From Bugula neritina (Eukaryota > Bryozoa > Gymnolaemata > Cheilostomatida > Bugulidae), in the NCBI GenBank assembly GCA_964035545.1, contig OZ037765.1, positions 26,362,504-26,426,503 on the forward strand: a stretch of DNA of 64,000 nucleotides, written 5' to 3'. Below the pieces are notes generated by a model. The model was not told the DNA's origin. It did no database searches and saw only the letters and a program-made list of their open reading frames with translations. The translations under genes were made by a program, and so were the position numbers. Below are positions 13,007 to 26,500 of the stretch, piece by piece (the stretch's first letter is position 1; every line of letters begins with the position of its first letter).

Positions 13007-16000
13007 CTATTTTTTTCTACCTCCCCTCTCCTTGGTTGACAGTTGTACCAAGCTATTTGGCATGAAGTTGTAGAAGGCTAGAGTATTGGAGTCTTTGATG
13101 AACATACCCTGAAGATAAATATGAAAAGGAATATAATGTCAGTTAGTACAAGATGCATCCGTTATCCTATCCCAGAGGAGCCAATTGAATACTGTAGCAA
13201 GTCACAATAAATTATCATCACCAAGATGCTGGCCTCTTGAATATCAATTCTATCTCCATAAAGCACTTTCAGCAGCACAATATCTAATGTAATAACAGTA
13301 AAGAAGCAAGAAGCTGCTTCAAGATATAGTTACTATATTTATTGTTGAAAAATCATATTGCACTTGCAACATTTGGATACAAGTTCCTAAAGTGAGCAAA
13401 TGAATTTTTACTGGTGGAAGAGAAGGGTCGAACTTATTATCACAGACTTGACTATAAGCTAAAGGCACATGCAAGTTGAATGCACTGCCCAGGGCTAAAT
13501 GTGATTAAAAGCAGTGATCAGAACCAGTAACACTCTTTTGTGTACAACTAGTCTACCTAATCCAGTATAGCTAATATCTGTAAACAATCAACATTGTTCT
13601 TTGATTATACTATTAATTATATAAGTGTATGTAGGCAGTCTACAGATAGACTGATGGACTTACATCATATTGCAACTTCTGCTTTCCAACGGGCATTCCC
13701 AGTGAACTGGACAACTTGGCTTTGATAGAGGCACACTATAATCATTAGCATATATTACAGTAGTGCAAACATGTAAGTATAGTATATAAACACTAGAGCA
13801 TAGTATAAACAATGCTATTAATGAACTGACCTGGAATTTTGCTACATCTATATATAATATCATATTGTTATTACTTTATATACACGAATGTAAGTCAATG
13901 AACTAACAAGTGATTTACAATACTAACACAATTATTTGCAACACAATCATAACAAACTTATGAGTAATTTGTATAAACTATTTGTGTTCTACAAAATCTT
14001 GCAAACAACTAGTACAACAATAACCATATCATCTATCGAGCACACCTCATGGCACCAAGTAAGCACAAATACTAAACAAGACATTACACTATAAACTTCT
14101 GCTGATTGCGATTAGATGAGAGAAGACAACTAACCGTCTCCATGGGAGAGAAGGTGAAGGACACCGTCTGGCCATTGAGATTCCACTCCGGTTTATCAGC
14201 CATCAAAGGTACCTGAACTGTAACCATCACTGGGTTCTGCAAACACAAGGCATAATTCCTCAAGGTATTTCTTGAGAATAGCAGCCGGACAATGTGAATT
14301 TAATTAGTGCTATTTTTATAGAACAGCAATTATATAGATATTAGGAAAGTAACACGAATTCATGTTGCCAAAAATGGATACTAAATAAATACTATGAAAA
14401 TTACAGAAAGCTCCAATTAAACTGTAATACAAAACTCCTCCCATTATATTCTACCAGCTGCACTTTCATAGAGCATCTTATGCTTAGCCTGCAGTGGCCA
14501 CAGTTTTTGAGGAGGGGGAGAGAGGAATTAATAAGGAATTAAAATAAAACTTTAAAGGGCATATTTGATTTGCAAAAACTTTTCAAAAATATTTCAATCA
14601 TATTGTCCCCTGTACTAGCACGCATGCCCAAACAACATCACAACCATATTACTAAGAATAATTATTATTTTATCATTGCTAGTTATATTTGAGCTATACA
14701 AAAATTCCCCTCCATACACACAGATATGGCACAACACTTTGCGTTTCACCCATTTTTAGTTTTCTTTACAGTTTGATTAGTGTTGGTTCACAATGACAAA
14801 CTAGCCAAGCATTGGAATTACTTAAAACTACGAGTTGAAGTAGAACTTTGTGCAAAAACGTATCTATGGCAGCAGATTGACAGAGCTGTCTATTAGCAAG
14901 TTGCTGCCCTGTTCTAGTGGCTTGTGGAATGAGTGCAGCATGACAGCACCACTATAACACTATACAGGTTACTACTAGCACAGAGACTCACAGGATGCGC
15001 CCCCAACCACTGGCGCTCAGGAACCAGGCTATCTTCAGTCTTGGCCTTCTTACTTGGAGGTTCATCCATGAGTGACTGTTGAGTGGGGGGTGCCATGGGC
15101 TGCACCACCACGGACGCAGGCGGCAGCACAGGCCTCAGAACCTGGGAGACGGCAGCAATACCAGCACCGAGAGGAGCGCCCAATGGCATTCCTACCGAGT
15201 ACAAAGGTTATTGAAAGAACTAGAATGTATAGCACATGAAGTTGTACAGCTGAAATGGCCAAACCAATTCATGTAACTTTTATTAGATGAATTAGTAGCA
15301 AGGTAAGCAACTATCGAGCATTTTAAGCATCTCTACATTGTATAACTTTCCTTGCTAGCCAAAGTTTGTGTATTCGATGGGAATAGGTCAACATTTTATC
15401 GGGAATTTCTTAAAAATATGCTTGCAACTAATCTAGTAAAGAAATGTGATTGTTTACATGCAGATACATAATTTTTATCTGTTCAACAAACCAGGGATAT
15501 GCCAGTATTGCAATTATTTAAACATTTTTTAACTCATTGAACTTATCATGTTTTAAACCGGCACTGGTTTTAAAAAGATGTTCCTGCAATAAACAGGTTG
15601 AGTTTCTCACAAACAGACCCTAATGTGTCTTTACTGCACACACAGCAGACGTGTTGACACAGCAGACGTGTTGACACAGCAGACGTGTTGACACAGCAGA
15701 CGTGTTGACACAGCAGACGTGTTGACATAGCAGACGTGTTGACACAGCAGACATGTTGAGCTCACCTAGCATAGGCCGAGGATTCATCATTGGCTGAGGG
15801 GGTCTCGGCTGCATCATGACAACAGGGTTGGGTCGGGGAGCCATCATCATGGCAGGTGGGGCAGGTACCCCCTGTGGGGCAAGTCCTATGACTGGAGCTA
15901 CAGCCTTAGGAGGAGGTGGAACGGCCGTAGGCTGAGGTCTGATCATCATAGCAGGGGGCGCCACCAGGCCACCCATAGACTGAGGAGCGGATATAGGCAT

Positions 16001-19000
16001 GGGAGGTGCTTGGACTGGAGCCACGGCAACATTTGTTGAAGGTACACCTGAGTCACTGGATTTATTTGACATGGAGACTGCTTTGGTCACTGCTGGCCCT
16101 ATTCGGCTTTTAGATTCATCCTCGCTACAAATGTAATATTAGGGCTTAAAACTGGTGTGCAGCTTACGTTAAATAGCTGTATATGTATGAGCATTATGGA
16201 TATAACTCTGTCACTATGTTCCCATGCTTTGAATGGATATGTGTGGGATACTCATGGATTTTTGGTTGGTTGCAGTTAACCTATGGTTGTGGTTTCATTC
16301 GATTGACACTGTCCACATGCATCTAATGAAAACTGATTCACATAATGCAAAGCATAGGGATGCAATGTGTGTAAAGCAGGTGACCATCAACAGCAAGTCA
16401 AAAGAAACAATAGAGTATAATAAACTCATCACCATCAATACAAGCAATTATAAAAGACACATTTGGCCATCATCCAGTTATTACATGATTACATGCACCA
16501 CTCAACAGTTCTATCTCTAAATGAACTTGTAGCTAGAGAAAATGTTGTTAATAATGATGAGAAGTAAATCAGCTGCAGAAGTTATGTAGACCATAGGAAT
16601 TTACTGGTTGACAGTGTGGCCAGTCTTACACATGAGATGGAAACACTGACCTACATAATTGCTCTACTATGAATATGATATATTATTAACCATTTCACTG
16701 ATGTACAGATAATTGAAAGAATGGGTTCAAATACCACATAACAGAGACATAAAAACACACACAACTGTTCCAACTGTTACGTCATTTATTACATACTAAT
16801 CTTGCTTCTAACCGACTAAAAATAGATCCAACAAAAGTAACAATGCAAATAATGGCATTCAGATGTCATTGAGAATTATTAAAGCGAAGAATGCTGCCAA
16901 TTGCCATTTTTGAAGTAAATATAGAGATTGCTGCCTCATGTCAACGCATCAAATTAAGACGTTTTGCATGCAAGCTTCTACTTACACAAGGCCTTTAGTT
17001 TGATGAATGCTCATAATCTGGTCTTCTATAGTGTACTTAGCCCTAGCTTGCTGCGACACCTTGTCCATGGATGCTGAGTGACCGTCCCAAACCACATGGT
17101 CAGACTGTCTGTGCTCCTCCTCACCAATCTGTTGAACAGGAAAATAAAACCATCAGAGGGAAGATGCAGATAAAACTTATTTTATAAGTTTAATTCTACC
17201 TTCAATAGTAGCTGGCAAATCTGCAGTACACAGTAGGAATGTGATTATACAGTAAAGTGTCAGTGTAATACAGAATGTTGAAGAACAGGCGCATACCTTT
17301 TTACCAATTTCAGCCTCTTCACCACCAACACCGAAGATATCCGTACGACGTTCTGCAATGCTCCGCAGGTTGACCTCAATATTCACCCCCGTGTCATACA
17401 CCGTTTCCTGTTCCTTCTTTTCTCTGTCCTGCCGAGCCTTCTGCTCCCTCCACTTGGGATCAAGTAAACCTATACAACAGGAAATACTATTACCAGTGAT
17501 CATCGAGTACACCATATTACAACACTTCAGTATGTTGTTAATGGAGAGCCATTCGAAGTAATAGTTGAATAGAAAGAGAAACTGTACCATTGGGAGTTGT
17601 TCTCCTATTGGCACTTCAGAACACATGAGCGTTTTAACCAGTTTCAACTAATTCAACTGTCATAAAAATAATCTACAAACTTTTGCATGCTGAAATTCAT
17701 AACACTATATGTTCAATATTAGTGTGTGTTGGTAGAACAACTCCTTCTACACTATAAATAATTTACTCAAGTAGAATTGTGGAAAGATGTGATATCTGAG
17801 TTTAACAACATTAGAAGCAGAGTGATGGTGGTATACAGTGATAAAACACATACTGATCTTCATATGCTCCTGTAGTTTATGAGCCGGGATTTTCTCTTGA
17901 GTGAGAGGAGAGATAAGGTACTGATCAGTCTCAGGGGGCGGTGCTGGCCTGGCCTGCTTCGGGTCATATGACCGTACGATGACAGCCTCATCAGGCTTTG
18001 GCAGCGGAGGCTGCCCGGCGGGCATCGGGGGCTGATGACTGGGTACTTTAGGTGGCGGCATCTCTACTTCATCGTCTGAGGCCTCATCCATGTCCTGAGT
18101 CACAGTGAATGTAATATATCAGCAGTGTGTAAAATATGTTGGCAAACCAGATACTGATGAGAACAGCGCATACAAAATAAAGATCTATGGAAATTTAAAG
18201 CTTAACAACCCTGTAAACCCACAAAATAATTAGCCAAAATAAGATTTTTACAAACTACAAGCTCTTGAATTTTAAGTAACTTTAGTTTAAACCTTATGAG
18301 TCCAATTTAAAGCACGTTTGTAATATATAAGGGTGTAACTTTCTAAAACTAGGCAATTATATCTGCACTCAGTTTAAACTGTGAATCTTGGGTGTCTGAC
18401 AGATTAGAATTGAATACCTGAGCTCCATCATCTTCCTTGTCAGACAGCTCCATTTCCACATCAGCAGCAGAAGTTGTTTTGCTTTCCTGCTTCTTACCTT
18501 TATTGTCACCCTCAGCCTTGGGAGACCCAGGCTCATTATCAAACCTCTCCTGCATAAGAACCCTGGCCCCCACCTCATCAGGAGTGGTCGGGGTAGGGAA
18601 GTGCCCGACTTCATTAGGTTGGTAGTCTACGGTCTCCACCACAACGAAGTCATGCCAGTCAATCTGGGCGTAGGCCACTGTACACAAAACACATTACAAC
18701 TAACCACAGCTTCAACAACCCGCCATTATAGTAGACGGGGAATAAGTAATAATGCTGAGTCAAACCCACATAGACTTTCCCACTACTGCAAGTACAACAT
18801 AGCATTGCCTTGTCTTACCTCTCTCCTTCTCCTTCTTCTCCTCCACCTTCTTCTTCTCCAGTTCCTGGTGCTTTGCCCACAACACTCTATTATTCACCTG
18901 TTTCAGCACCTCCTTGGGGTCACCCGCTTCTTTCTTAAGTTTTTCTGTCAAGTCTTTAGGAGGAATTAAAACCTACCAAACAACCACACTGCAAGGAATA

Positions 19001-21759
19001 TCAGTATCTGCATAGTTTGCCCTAATATACGCTAGATTTTTATCAGAGATGATAACCATTAACGACTCATAAGTTTCAATAATGTTGAACAAGCATGCAA
19101 GTATCATATAAAGAGGAGATTCGATATTTGTGGCACACGATCATAACAAGCTTTAGTTACTAGAAGCACTTCCAGTGGCAGACTTGTAGGCATTTTAATA
19201 TATTTTTTTAAATTATGCTAAAAACTAATAAATATTAATCATTACATTTTCAAAACTTTCTAGTTTCCATGATTTGTAACATCAACTATTATTCAGACAA
19301 ATTGTGATACGCTTTTATATAATAGCCACACTGCTACTCGGGGAACAGATCTGTATAAAGTAACCTATTAATCTAGAAGAGAATGTGTGCTTTACTCTAC
19401 AGCAGGTATAATTTAGAATACTTCTAGTTAGTATCACATATAAAGAAATACTTTATAATGTGTTAACAACACATGTAATATGATTGCAGTAGTAGGCATA
19501 CCTTGGTATACTGTTCCACAAGTTTAGTGAAATAGTTGAACAGACTGTGTTGAGGCCTCAGAAAATCAAATTGATAGTTTCGTTGTTCCTTATTCATAAG
19601 AGTGGTGAGAAACTGACGCCCGTTTCGGGCCACAAACTGAGCCGTCAGGCGAACAAGGTCCCTACACAAAATAACCGCAATTTATCAGGTTCATACAGGA
19701 TATGTGAGAAAATAGGTTTCAATTGCAAATTTACATAAGACTGAGTACAAGTTTCAGTGTAAGAGCTAAGCAGTACTTGTACATAACAGAACACAGTTTA
19801 TAAACTGATTTGAAAAAATACTTTCCAAAATGAAAATCATAATTTGAAGCAATAAAATACTTTTCGATCTTACAACTAAAGTTCAAAAAGCCCCAGTCTA
19901 TTATAACACTGAACATACAAGTCGAACGCAGATATGGATGGAGGGTCACATATAAACTCAGGCTCTGGGGGAGGCTCTTTGGGTACAACTGGTTCTTGAA
20001 TAATCTTAGCAGCTTCAGACGGCAGATTCCGAGGTATTGCTGAAGGTCTGAATGATGGCTGAGGGACAACATCCTGTCCTACAAAGGAGAAACAGTACAA
20101 ATTGACTCAATACTCTTGCTTCTTGAATGTTTTAAACACAGATACCAATGCTCACATTAATTATACACACTGAAACAAATAGCAGAACTCATAAAAACAT
20201 ATACTGGCGCACATATAATACAATGAGCTGATATGAAATATGTTGGCAAAGTAAAATAGTCCTGAAAATTGGAAGTTATCTTACCTTTACCCTCCCCAAA
20301 CTCCTTCACCTTATGCTGGTAGTAAGCATGGTAAGGGTCAGTTGGTGTGAGAAAGTTAAACTTAGGGTTATTGATTTCATTTGCTTTAATTCTTTCCTCA
20401 AAACTTGGACCATTTCTGGCTACAAAGCTGGCCGTCTTATCAACAATATCTTTTTAAGTTACAAGTCAAGGAAAGATAATTCAAACGTTTTACAAAGCAT
20501 AAAATTTCCATTTGAAAATATAATTGAACAATATTAACTTTGTAACAACATAAACATTTGTTTTTAGTAATATATATAACAAAAACATTATAAATTTTTC
20601 TACCTAATAGTACTTACCACTCAACTTCTCTTAGCATATCCTATTGCAACAAGGAATACCTGGTAGAATCATCTATAATTGTAGAGTCTGACAAACAAAA
20701 CACATACCTAATATAGTATAAAGTGTATAACAATGCCACACAAACACAGTATGCAGCCTACATAAACATATATGATATTGCTTTTAGCTACACGCTATAT
20801 GATGAAAAAAATAACATGCCAACTGCGAAGTTTGAAGTATTCTAGCACTAACTGCTAAGCGGGAGTTGGATGTTATTTTTTTTATTCATAAGATTATCTT
20901 TATTTTTAGACTTTTGATTAAAAATTAAATCTAAGCAATTAACAAGTTGATAGAAAATTAAGGAAACACATTTAACTCAACCATGTTTATTACAATTAAA
21001 ACTCTAGGGGTTACAGCGTTTGCCTAGTAAGCACGAAGTCCGGGTTTGAGCCCGGACAAAGGCCATTGATAATGTTAGAAAGAACATCCAGTCATAATTG
21101 CTCCTGTGCCTCATCTTAATAAGCCCTTAGCCCGATTTAACAAAAACCCCTTCCATCAGGGGTTTTCTTACAGGGATGGTGACTATAAACTTGTGTGAGT
21201 TTTTTATTACAATTTAAACTGTGCTTAATAGTCAATGTCAACCATTCTATAAAAATATATAGTCATCTAGGTTACATAATAAATATTGAATACAAGTAAT
21301 TTTAAGCAATACTAAAACAGTTACGTAATTGAATCAATATCAATCAATCAGAGCTTTTGAAAAAAACAAGCAGCAAATAATCTAAATATTCGACAGTTGG
21401 TGTAAGTAAAATAATTAATTTTATCAAAAATTATGAAAAAATGTTCACATTGTGAAATAATATTACTAATACAAAATTGAATTTGTATTAGTGACATAGT
21501 ACTAAAAATAAAGTTCCTCTTTTTAACACTCTGTAATCAACTTAAACCACCAATGATGAATCTACGCTACTGTAAAATAAAACTACATGCAAATTTCATT
21601 AAATTTTTAAATAATAACCACATCAGATTTGCAAAGGATACTTCGAACCTCAGGAGGGGGATAGATGATTCCCACCATAGGTTTGGAAATATTTTCTTGT
21701 TCATTTTGACTTTGAACCTCTGTTGTGCTTTGATTCTGGGGTGCTTCCACAGGTGGCAT
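13007..21759 (-). CDS. SF3A1: Splicing factor 3A subunit 1 (SF3a120 / Prp21)
   Basis: Subunit of the SF3a complex of the U2 snRNP, acting in the nucleus at branch-point recognition. Exons in gene order: 21759-21642, 20449-20285, 20078-19919, 19661-19502, 18972-18819, 18677-18418, 18094-17854, 17469-17297, 17128-16986, 16124-15766, 15191-14992, 14236-14135, 13735-13664, 13108-13007. They keep phase and give 802 residues (human 793). SURP1 is about residues 40-90 (IVDKTASFVARNG, NPKFNFL), SURP2 about 150-200 (LTAQFVARNGRQFL, FDFLRPQHSLFNYF). Then come the conserved AYAQIDWHDFVVVETVDY block, an acidic stretch, EERRTD-like AERRTDIFGV, a Pro/Met-rich region (525-690) and a C-terminal ubiquitin-like domain (712-795) ending KERGGRKK. 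The start MPPVEAPQNQ precedes the conserved IIYPPPEVR. Oddities: the exon-2 acceptor is purine-rich, and a 17-bp minisatellite abuts the donor of exon 10. Confidence 0.97.
15641..15759 (-). repeat. 17-bp minisatellite, seven copies, at an SF3A1 5' splice site
   Basis: The unit CACAGCAGACGTGTTGA (plus-strand reading) is repeated about seven times with almost no change. On the minus strand it begins only a few bases inside the intron after exon 10 (donor GT at 15765-15764). The array is free of stops in the frame continuing from exon 10, so an unspliced transcript would extend the protein by about 50 residues. Confidence 0.9.
21002..21180 (+). mobile_element. tRNA-derived SINE, copy 2, with a terminal hairpin
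   Basis: Lies in SF3A1 intron 1, antisense to the gene. The head GGGGTTACAGCGTTTGCC carries a tRNA D-arm-like segment, and GGGTTTGAGCCC is a good B box (GGTTNGANNCC). The body continues CATTGATAATGTTAG, GTCATAATTGCTCCTGTGC and CTTACAGGGATGGTGAC, collinear with the copy at 4856-5040. Near the 3' end AAAACCCCT and AGGGGTTTT form a nine-base stem (about 21145-21168). It is not a functional tRNA: no anticodon arm or acceptor stem can be drawn. Confidence 0.65.
21465..21492. repeat. Short perfect inverted repeat in SF3A1 intron 1
   Basis: ACTAATACAAA and TTTGTATTAGT form 11-base arms around a six-base loop, with no coding content. Confidence 0.7.
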
Positions 21760-23597
21760 TGTACAAACTACTAAACATATTTATTACTAGTAGATAGTTA
21801 ACCTCAATAAAGGCAATTTGTAAAAGAATAAAATATCAAAATATGGTTGCAATTTTAAATTATCTATAGTGAATTAAAGAATGTATACATAAAAATGGCC
21901 AACATATAAAAAAGATATAATCTTGCTGGTTCAATCAGCAGTGATAAGCAGCTGAAGAAATGAATGAAATTAACTATTATGGTAAGAAAACCTCGAATAG
22001 ACAGACAAGCAGTAATTGGCTCTAATATCGGGCATGGTTACCATAGGTACTAGCATAAGATAAGGGTCTAGTAAAGAAAGTGGAGATAAAGTAGGAACAT
22101 CTATTAAGGCAATGTATGCAGAAAAAATATCATCCTATTAGCATTCCTAGTCCCACTCCTTTTCATAGAAAAGCAAAAAATAATCAAATTTAAGAAAATA
22201 AAACATATATGCAACTAAAGGAAGGGAACAGAAGCTGGAAAATAAAACTTCTTAGTCATAAGGTATATTATTATTTGGATTGCAAAATTACAATTATCAT
22301 TATTATCAAGATTGATACTTATTCTAATAGAGTTAAAAAATTTAAATTCAACTATACTAATACTAATAGCAATACAGAAATACTTGTAGACCTTAAGTAA
22401 GTGTATACATTACTGATTACTGTAAGTGTATAGTAATAGTATTACTATTATTAGTAATACTAATAGTAATAGTCATAGTCATAGTGCCAAACCGAGACTC
22501 GCTCTTAGTTATACTTATAGTAATTAACTTATAGTTGTAGTAATACTAATAGTATTACTATATTATTATTATTTATAACATTAACTACCACTAAGACTAT
22601 GAGTATGACTATGAGTATCATTATGATTATCATTATGATTAGACAATGATAATTATTATGATTATCATAATCATAATGATAATGATAATCATAGCTGATT
22701 TTATAAACATAATGTAAATAAATTATAAGGTGATTATAATACTTTTAACGACCATCATGATTATTACCATCATGATATTGATTATCATTATGATTATGAT
22801 TATCATTATGTCTACCAGTATGACTATGAGTATGAGTAACTAACTCAATCACTATCACTATGAATATCAATATGATTATGATAATTGATAATCATAATGA
22901 TAATCATCATGATCAACAAACATTGTTCTTTAAAATGAAAATCATAATGATGATGATCATGGTGAGGCTGCTGATTGAAGTTGATAATCACATTCATATT
23001 GATAAAATTATATTAATGTTCAAACAACAATAAAACCTCTTTGAACAATCTACCTCGCGACAATTTACGACGCACATAATTTTTTCTATTCACCTCGGAC
23101 AGTCCCGCTGTTGCCGCTACCAATTTGGGTAAAGTTGAAAAGACAACTCTGGTGTAAACAATGATCTGCAAAGTTACAACTATTGAAGTAAAGCTCCTAT
23201 GGGAGTTATGTCTCATTGGTTACAGCCATTGAAATAGAATTCTATAATATAAGTTATATAATGTAACTGAAATCTGACATGCATTATTGCTACTAAAAAC
23301 AAGTCGGCTATAATATTATAGAGTTGCTTTTTTTATAAAAAAACAACTCCATAATAAGTAGTTTTATTTACAGTAGTAAGAAGTATTGGGCTCGAGCGTC
23401 AAGGTTGGTCGGTCACGGCTGCTGACCGTCCAATAAAATCATGAACGCTAGTCGAGGCGTAGGTCAACCAACCCAACAAGAAAATTCAAAACGTACGCTT
23501 TTAAGCTAATTTTTCAACTAAGCACCAGAATGAATGAAGAGTCAAAGCGCCTCAACGCAGAAAGTTGATTATATAATCTCATGCCAACCTGGTAAAT
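21760..23597. other. Head-to-head region, SF3A1 and UROD
   Basis: Holds the two divergent promoters. Most of the middle (about 22240-22930) is a degenerate hexamer array, described separately. Around 23390-23500, just upstream of UROD, base composition becomes less AT-rich, with several CG dinucleotides and a CCAAT word (TGACCGTCCAATAAA). This is a plausible UROD promoter, by position only. No convincing extra gene was found. Confidence 0.5.
22240..22930. repeat. Degenerate hexamer array A1 with C/G switching
   Basis: Runs of six-base words such as AGTAAT/ACTAAT, then [GC]ATTAT and AGTATG/ACTATG, follow each other for several hundred bases. Neighbouring units differ by one base and the unit drifts along the array. 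One position repeatedly alternates between C and G (GATTAT, CATTAT). Because each variant is nearly the reverse complement of another, the array is rich in small palindromes. It is not a conventional microsatellite, which would keep one unit. Confidence 0.7.
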
Positions 23598-26500
23598 ATG
23601 GACAGCTCAAAAGGAAATGACACGTTGGTGAGTATTTCAGCTATTTTCTAACAATTCAACTGGTTTTTCCTAATTAGCAAGATAGAATTAGACATGACTG
23701 ATTCACAACGACAACCTGAACCTTAGAACTATGAGAGTGACTCCAGCTCTAAGTCTAAATCGTTTTGATTTTGATTTTCAGAGTGAGAGTCACTGTCAGT
23801 CTCGGTGTCACTCTCACAGTCACTGTGAGACTGGGTGTGAGTGTTCGTGTGTAACGCAATGGCTTAGATTTAGTAATTGAGTTGAATGGCTAACACAGTT
23901 AGTCAGTTAGTGTTACCCTTAGTTTTACAATGGGTGTTGCAGTAGCACTGACAACTACAAACAAGTATTACTATTACAGTATTAGTAACATTAACAGTAC
24001 AATTACAGTGACTCAGCTGAGTTAGTGTTACTCTTACTGGTAGAAGTCTCAGCAGAACTATGACTTTTCGAAGTCCAAGGGCAAGTCAGGCTGATTTCTT
24101 TACCAGTTCACTGTTCTGTGTTCAGACATTACATTTTCGGACACGAATAATAAATTCAAGTCAACCAACGTTGTAAGACTATATTGAAATCAATTTTGAC
24201 TGACTTGCGAGTTATTCATTAACTTTAACTATGTAATTAATAATTATTATTATAGTCAATAGCAATATGTAAATATTTAATTTTATCTATACCAAGCAAT
24301 CACAATCCTCATGTGCACAATTTTATTTGACAGCAGTTAGTGAGTATTTCCTAAAAATTTCCACTTTGCATATCAACTGAAGAGAATGCACTAGCACCAT
24401 TAGCTCCAGTTCTTTTGATATTGGCATGTAAATGAATAATGATAATTAGATAATGAAATTAAAATAAATAATATAGTCATTTCCTAAACTCTACAGTGAC
24501 AATGTGCATATGTATATGTTGTGAACCTACGTCTCCCATTTATTTGTTACCTCGGCTCACCTGCTTATGCCCATTGATTTTATCATTAGAGAAATATTGC
24601 TAAATTTTACTACTTTTTTTACTCTTGGCTGCTACAATGCAGAGAGTCATTGGAATAACTTTCAAAAAACTGAAACACTGGCTATATCTTCCCCTGATTG
24701 GCAATAAAATAGAATTAGCAGGTTTCAAAGCCAATTGCACGTGTATTTGATTGAAAGTGTGAATATTAGTATACAATCACCAAAGTTCAAACTGTTATAG
24801 CCATTATGAATATTATCATTAAATTTGCTGATAAATGTACAACTTAAAGTCTAAGATTTTTGCCTTCAACTATAATATTGCGCTTAGGTTGTAAGTAAGA
24901 TATTTTAATATTACGTAAATTGAGCTTTAAATGGCTCTTATGGCTAAATTACAAGCCACCATTTGTTACACAATTGAGATTTGCCATCTTATGGCTATAT
25001 CTTAGGTTTTTCCTCCTCTAAAAAATGACCTGCTGCTACGAGCTGCTAGAGGAGAGAAAGTAGAAAGAGTACCAGTATGGGCTATGAGACAGGCAGGGCG
25101 GTATTTACCTGGTAAGCTTTTACATTTACATAGTTTACCAATTTTTGTAAAAAGCGCTAAAGTTTGCGATTTGAGTGAAATTTTTCATTGCCAAATCAAG
25201 TAAGTTCTGCTCTGTTTAATTGCTGAGCATGACTAATCAATTTTCCACATGAGTAATATCTTCTATTAAGATAAAAAGATTTTGCTATACTTAGCTTAAA
25301 CTGTCTAGTAATATTACAATTGATACTTCTGCAAGCTTTTTGAGTCAATAAAGAAGCTGACAGAATATTTACTTTGTATGCTTCTACAATAACTTTTATA
25401 TGGAAACAATTCTCATCGTTTTAACCGAAATTTCTTAGGGAGAGTTGTTGTATTCAGTTTGAAACTCCTAATTTTTTTGGCACTACCTTTATTAGATATG
25501 CAAATGTTTTCAGTTGTTTTTCAGAATTTAAAGCAGTTCGAGCTGATAATGAGTTCTTCAAAGTCTGCAGAACCCCTGAACTCGCATGTGAAGTGACACT
25601 GCAGGTAGATATGCATGCAAAAGTTAATGCGAATTATGTTCAGAAGAAAGGAGTTTGCATTTATTACCATAGTATAGTTATTAATCATCAGTTAGTACTT
25701 TTAGTTCATATTTTTCATTAAGTTAATCTATTCTTTAGCCTTTGCGAAGGTTTGACTTGGATGGATCAATAATATTTTCTGATATTCTGGTGGTGCCTCA
25801 GGCCTTAGGAATGACTGTAGAGATGATTCCTGGGAAGGTATTGTTATGATCTACATGGCATTATATCTTCAGTGTTGTATTGAATGTATTGCATCATTTT
25901 ATTTAAAGATTCTCGGACACTAAAGTCTGCTTATGAATATTTAGATAAGTCTTTGAACAAAATGGCTCGTTTTGCTGTATAACCAGCAATAGTCCTTAAC
26001 TAATATGCTTAATATATATATATAGCTAAGACTCTGAAAGCTCAAGCTAATAAAATTGCCATTGGTTCAAGCTGTTGAAAATGATATTCAAAGTTTAAGT
26101 AATATATCGATCTAGTCACAGCTGATGTGTATCTAGTACTGTGGTTAAATTGTATATATCTAAAGGTGGATGCTTCAGAATTTGTGGTTGTGTAATTATT
26201 TGAGCTAAAGTGCATAGAAACTTTTGAACAGAAACTTTCCATTGATATACTTGATATACAAGTGAATTTCTAAAGTACCTTTTGATTAATTAGCTAAATA
26301 AAATAGTTTAAAAATCTATTTATGTAACTGGAAAAGTGTCGAAGTAAATCTTGTTTGGCAAATTTTTTGCAAAAACTAAAAAATTGTTGTACTTCAAGTT
26401 TTTTTTAAGAGTTCCTGTTTGTTGCTTTTTTGTTTTTTCTACATAGATTTGTAATAACTCTGCAAAAGCTAGAGTTGAACAGGAAAAATTTGTAAAATAG

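Noticed and set aside
21005-21075. Functional tRNA gene
   Set aside because: There is a B box and a T-arm-like palindrome but no acceptor stem or anticodon arm, and the sequence continues into a body shared with another copy. SINE is the better reading.
23013-23216. 67-codon minus-strand ORF in the SF3A1-UROD gap
   Set aside because: No recognisable family and no supporting neighbours; could be a 5' UTR exon of SF3A1 but nothing shows it.
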